From positions 16,976-80,975 of the forward strand of contig NZ_LAHA01000043.1 in assembly GCF_002608075.1 (NCBI RefSeq): a stretch of 64,000 nucleotides of DNA, in the 5' to 3' direction. Positions 62,230-64,000 of the stretch are shown piece after piece (the stretch's first letter is position 1; each line of letters begins with the position of its first letter). Made by a program: the position numbers and the translations under genes. Source of the DNA: Nostoc linckia z4. Lineage in GTDB: Bacteria; Cyanobacteriota; Cyanobacteriia; Cyanobacteriales; Nostocaceae. Under the pieces are notes generated by a model. That model did not search any database. It saw nothing but the letters and a program-made list of their open reading frames with translations, and was not told the DNA's origin.

Positions 62230-63756
62230 GTGAATCAAAGCCCATTTGCATCTACAAGTAGTAAGGGCTTGCTTGCCAATCGTTATCAACTCAAGCAATT
62301 AATTGGCAGCGGTGGCATGGGAGAAGTTTTTTTAGCCAATGATATTTTGTTAGGGGGAACACCAGTTGCCATCAAGTTTTTGACTCAAACTGTTGTTGAT
62401 AGCAAAATGCAACAAGACTTTGCTCGCGAAGCTTTAATGAGTGCAGCTTTGAGTCAAAAAAGCGTACATATTGTGCGGGCGTATGATTATGGTGTGAGTG
62501 AAAAAGGAAAACCATACTATGTCATGGAATATTTACTTGGGAAGAGTTTAAAAGAGTTAATTCCGCTCTCCCTGTCGATGTTTTTAACAATCTCCCGACA
62601 AATTTGTTTGGGTTTACAATGTGCCCATCAAGGCATTAATATCGATGGTAAAATTTGCCCATTAGTTCATAGAGATATCAAACCAGCAAATATATTAGTG
62701 ATTCCCGATCCAATATTGGGTCATTTAGTTAAAATTTTAGACTTTGGTATAGCTAAATGTTTAAATTATGCATCAACCGCTAGTACAAGTACAGGTTTTA
62801 ATGGAACTTTGCCCTATTGTTCTCCAGAACAACTAGATGGGGAAAAATTAGATGGTCGTTCTGATATTTATAGCCTGGGTGTCATGATGTTTGAGATGCT
62901 CACAGGCAAAAAACCTTGGGAACCAGAAACTGATTTTTTTGGTGCTTGGTATAAAGCACATCACTTTGAACAACCAAAAGCGATCGCAGATGTAAAACCC
63001 AATTTAAAATTACCGCAAAAACTCAATAATTTAATCATGGCTTGTCTGGCTAAAAAAGCAAGCGATCGCCCACAAAATATTGCTCAAGTTTTACAAATTC
63101 TCAACAGCTTAGAACCATCTAATTGTCCTACTTTACCTACAACTTTAGCCTCTAGATCCATCCTCAGCCGTCCCTTAGATTCTGGCTTAACAATTTCATT
63201 AGAACAAACCTGTCGGCAACTTTCCTGGCCTGAGAACAAACCAATTCAAGAAATTGTTTTTCCCCAGCTTGTAAACACCGGACAAAAATCTGTAGCAGCA
63301 TTATGGTTAATGTTGCCTCAACAACAAATCAAAAGCTATGCCCTTTCTGGGCGATACAATCAATTTATTTTCATAACATCTCCCCACCCAATGTTGTTAT
63401 GGGTGACTTTACTTTATCATCGGCAACTAGCTCCTAAATGGCTACCCTGCTACCTAGATATGCAAAATCCCCAAAATCGTAAATTGCTGAGTTCCCTAGC
63501 TGAAAATGAGCGCTACCCGTTGATTTTCTTTTCTTTGGAATCACCACATTCCTGCGCTCATATCCTCAGCAGTCGCATCGATTTAACTCAATGCCAAATG
63601 TTAAAAAATTGGGTGGAACAGAGTCAGAGTTTACCATCCACCTCTCAACCCCACTTGAGTAAACAGCTATTAAAGAAACAGTATAAAAAAATGCAATTGA
63701 AGATATTGCAGCAGCTAGAATCAAAGCCTCAAGTTGTGTTATCAGGGTCTATTTAG
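62230..63756 (+). CDS. Ser/Thr protein kinase with unknown C-terminal domain (tandem copy 2)
   Basis: A 508-aa paralogue of the upstream kinase. Kinase motifs: IGSGGMGEVFLAND, Lys in VAIKFL, HRDIKPANIL, DFGIAKCL and NGTLPYCSPEQLDGEKL. The shared C-terminal domain is present: LSWPENKPIQEIVFPQLV, HPMLLWVTLLYHR, KWLPCYLDMQNPQN, YPLIFFSLESPHSCAHI. It starts with GTG 62230 after AGGAG (62211-62215) and GAGG (62218-62221). The kinase domains are closer to each other than are the tails by eye. The pair could phosphorylate each other or common targets; the inputs are unknown. Confidence 0.92.
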   Translation: MNQSPFASTSSKGLLANRYQLKQLIGSGGMGEVFLANDILLGGTPVAIKFLTQTVVDSKMQQDFAREALMSAALSQKSVHIVRAYDYGVSEKGKPYYVMEYLLGKSLKELIPLSLSMFLTISRQICLGLQCAHQGINIDGKICPLVHRDIKPANILVIPDPILGHLVKILDFGIAKCLNYASTASTSTGFNGTLPYCSPEQLDGEKLDGRSDIYSLGVMMFEMLTGKKPWEPETDFFGAWYKAHHFEQPKAIADVKPNLKLPQKLNNLIMACLAKKASDRPQNIAQVLQILNSLEPSNCPTLPTTLASRSILSRPLDSGLTISLEQTCRQLSWPENKPIQEIVFPQLVNTGQKSVAALWLMLPQQQIKSYALSGRYNQFIFITSPHPMLLWVTLLYHRQLAPKWLPCYLDMQNPQNRKLLSSLAENERYPLIFFSLESPHSCAHILSSRIDLTQCQMLKNWVEQSQSLPSTSQPHLSKQLLKKQYKKMQLKILQQLESKPQVVLSGSI

Positions 63757-63890
63757 ACTGGGGGATGGGGGGATGGGGAGATGGGGAGATAGGGGAGATG
63801 GGGGGATGGGGAGATGGGGAGAATAATAACTCACCAGTCATCAGTCAACACCCCCAATGCCCAATGCCCCCTGCCCAATGCCCAATGCCC
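63757..63890. repeat. GGGGAGAT array and CCCAATGCC tract
   Basis: GGGGATGGGGAGATGGGG units at 63762-63822 and CCCAATGCCCAATGCCCCC-type units at 63853-63892, matching the pattern at 33503-33660. No gene. Confidence 0.8.
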
Positions 63891-63977
63891 AATAACTACA
63901 AAAAATTTCCAATTTTCAACTCAAAAATACTTGACAAATAGAAAAAAAATAGCGACAATAGGAAAGTTGCAAATCAA

Positions 63978-64000
63978 GGGACTGTAGTTCAATTGGTTAG
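63978..64000 (+). tRNA. 5' end of a tRNA, probably tRNA-Asp (cut by window edge)
   Basis: GGGACTGTAGTTCAATTGGT+TAG is a standard tRNA start: seven-base acceptor strand, T8-A9, and a D arm with GTTC and GGTTAG. The anticodon is beyond the window. The sequence fits cyanobacterial tRNA-Asp(GTC) as I remember it, so the amino acid is tentative. Confidence 0.75.

Overview
The window comes from a filamentous, heterocyst-forming cyanobacterium of the Nostocales. The evidence is a full-length HetR at 26516-27415, a PatX-type precursor carrying RGSGR at 15012-15374, the phycobilisome core gene apcF, CP12, a cyanobacterial glnA/gifA pair with NtcA boxes, very frequent GCGATCGC (HIP1) octamers, and the short tandem repeats typical of Nostoc/Anabaena/Calothrix-like genomes. 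I found no intact transposase, rRNA, plasmid gene or CRISPR array, so this reads as chromosome with many small non-coding repeat elements.

Layout. 1-4571: a very large Ser/Thr kinase-AAA-GAF signalling protein, cut by the left edge. 5304-9593: a dynamin-like GTPase, cp12, tlyA, a frameshifted DUF29-like gene and an orphan Nif11-type precursor. 9937-12709: apcF, then the nitrogen-assimilation pair glnA and gifA, each with a GTA-N8-TAC NtcA box. 13323-15374: a ferritin-like protein and the PatX candidate behind a TCCGGA (DIF+) motif. 15488-24577: an FAD oxidoreductase, an AT-rich M50-like protease gene, toxin-antitoxin debris, a zinc dehydrogenase, a PiT phosphate transporter and an unusual coiled-coil/DMT transporter fusion. 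24578-27415: a 1.9-kb leader and hetR. 28064-33391: two unusual histidine kinases flanking Phd- and AIM24-type genes. 33659-36942: murE, a glutaredoxin-like gene and an RluD-type pseudouridine synthase. 37188-42654: an accessory island with two STAND/AAA-type ATPases, three minisatellites and a MITE. 42749-49851: an oligopeptide permease, an HD hydrolase, nadR-pnuC and an MBL-fold hydrolase. 49905-60088: small conserved genes, Nif3, YjbQ, a membrane protein/glycosyltransferase cluster, a C-S lyase-like PLP enzyme, a RecB-like nuclease and a phytase-like esterase. 60509-63756: two tandem Ser/Thr kinases sharing an unknown C-terminal domain. The 5' end of a tRNA, probably tRNA-Asp, lies at the right edge.

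How it fits together. The left-centre is a nitrogen and development neighbourhood. NtcA should activate glnA and repress gifA. HetR drives heterocyst differentiation, and a PatX-type RGSGR peptide, predicted to be exported and controlled by a differentiation-specific promoter, would inhibit HetR. A GTA-N8-TAC box upstream of hetR raises the possibility of direct NtcA input.

The most unusual features are: (1) the PatX/DIF+ unit in the hetR neighbourhood; (2) a membrane ATPase whose membrane region is an in-frame VAFG-type minisatellite, flanked by two unrelated 21-bp minisatellites and paired with an HTH-ATPase; (3) two neighbouring histidine kinases with complementary defects, one with an intact phospho-acceptor His but a degenerate ATPase, the other with Gln for His but an intact ATPase; (4) families of hairpin/MITE-like elements and tandem repeats that have entered coding sequences in frame, and one that supplies a stop codon. 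All assignments come from reading the sequence; no database search was possible.
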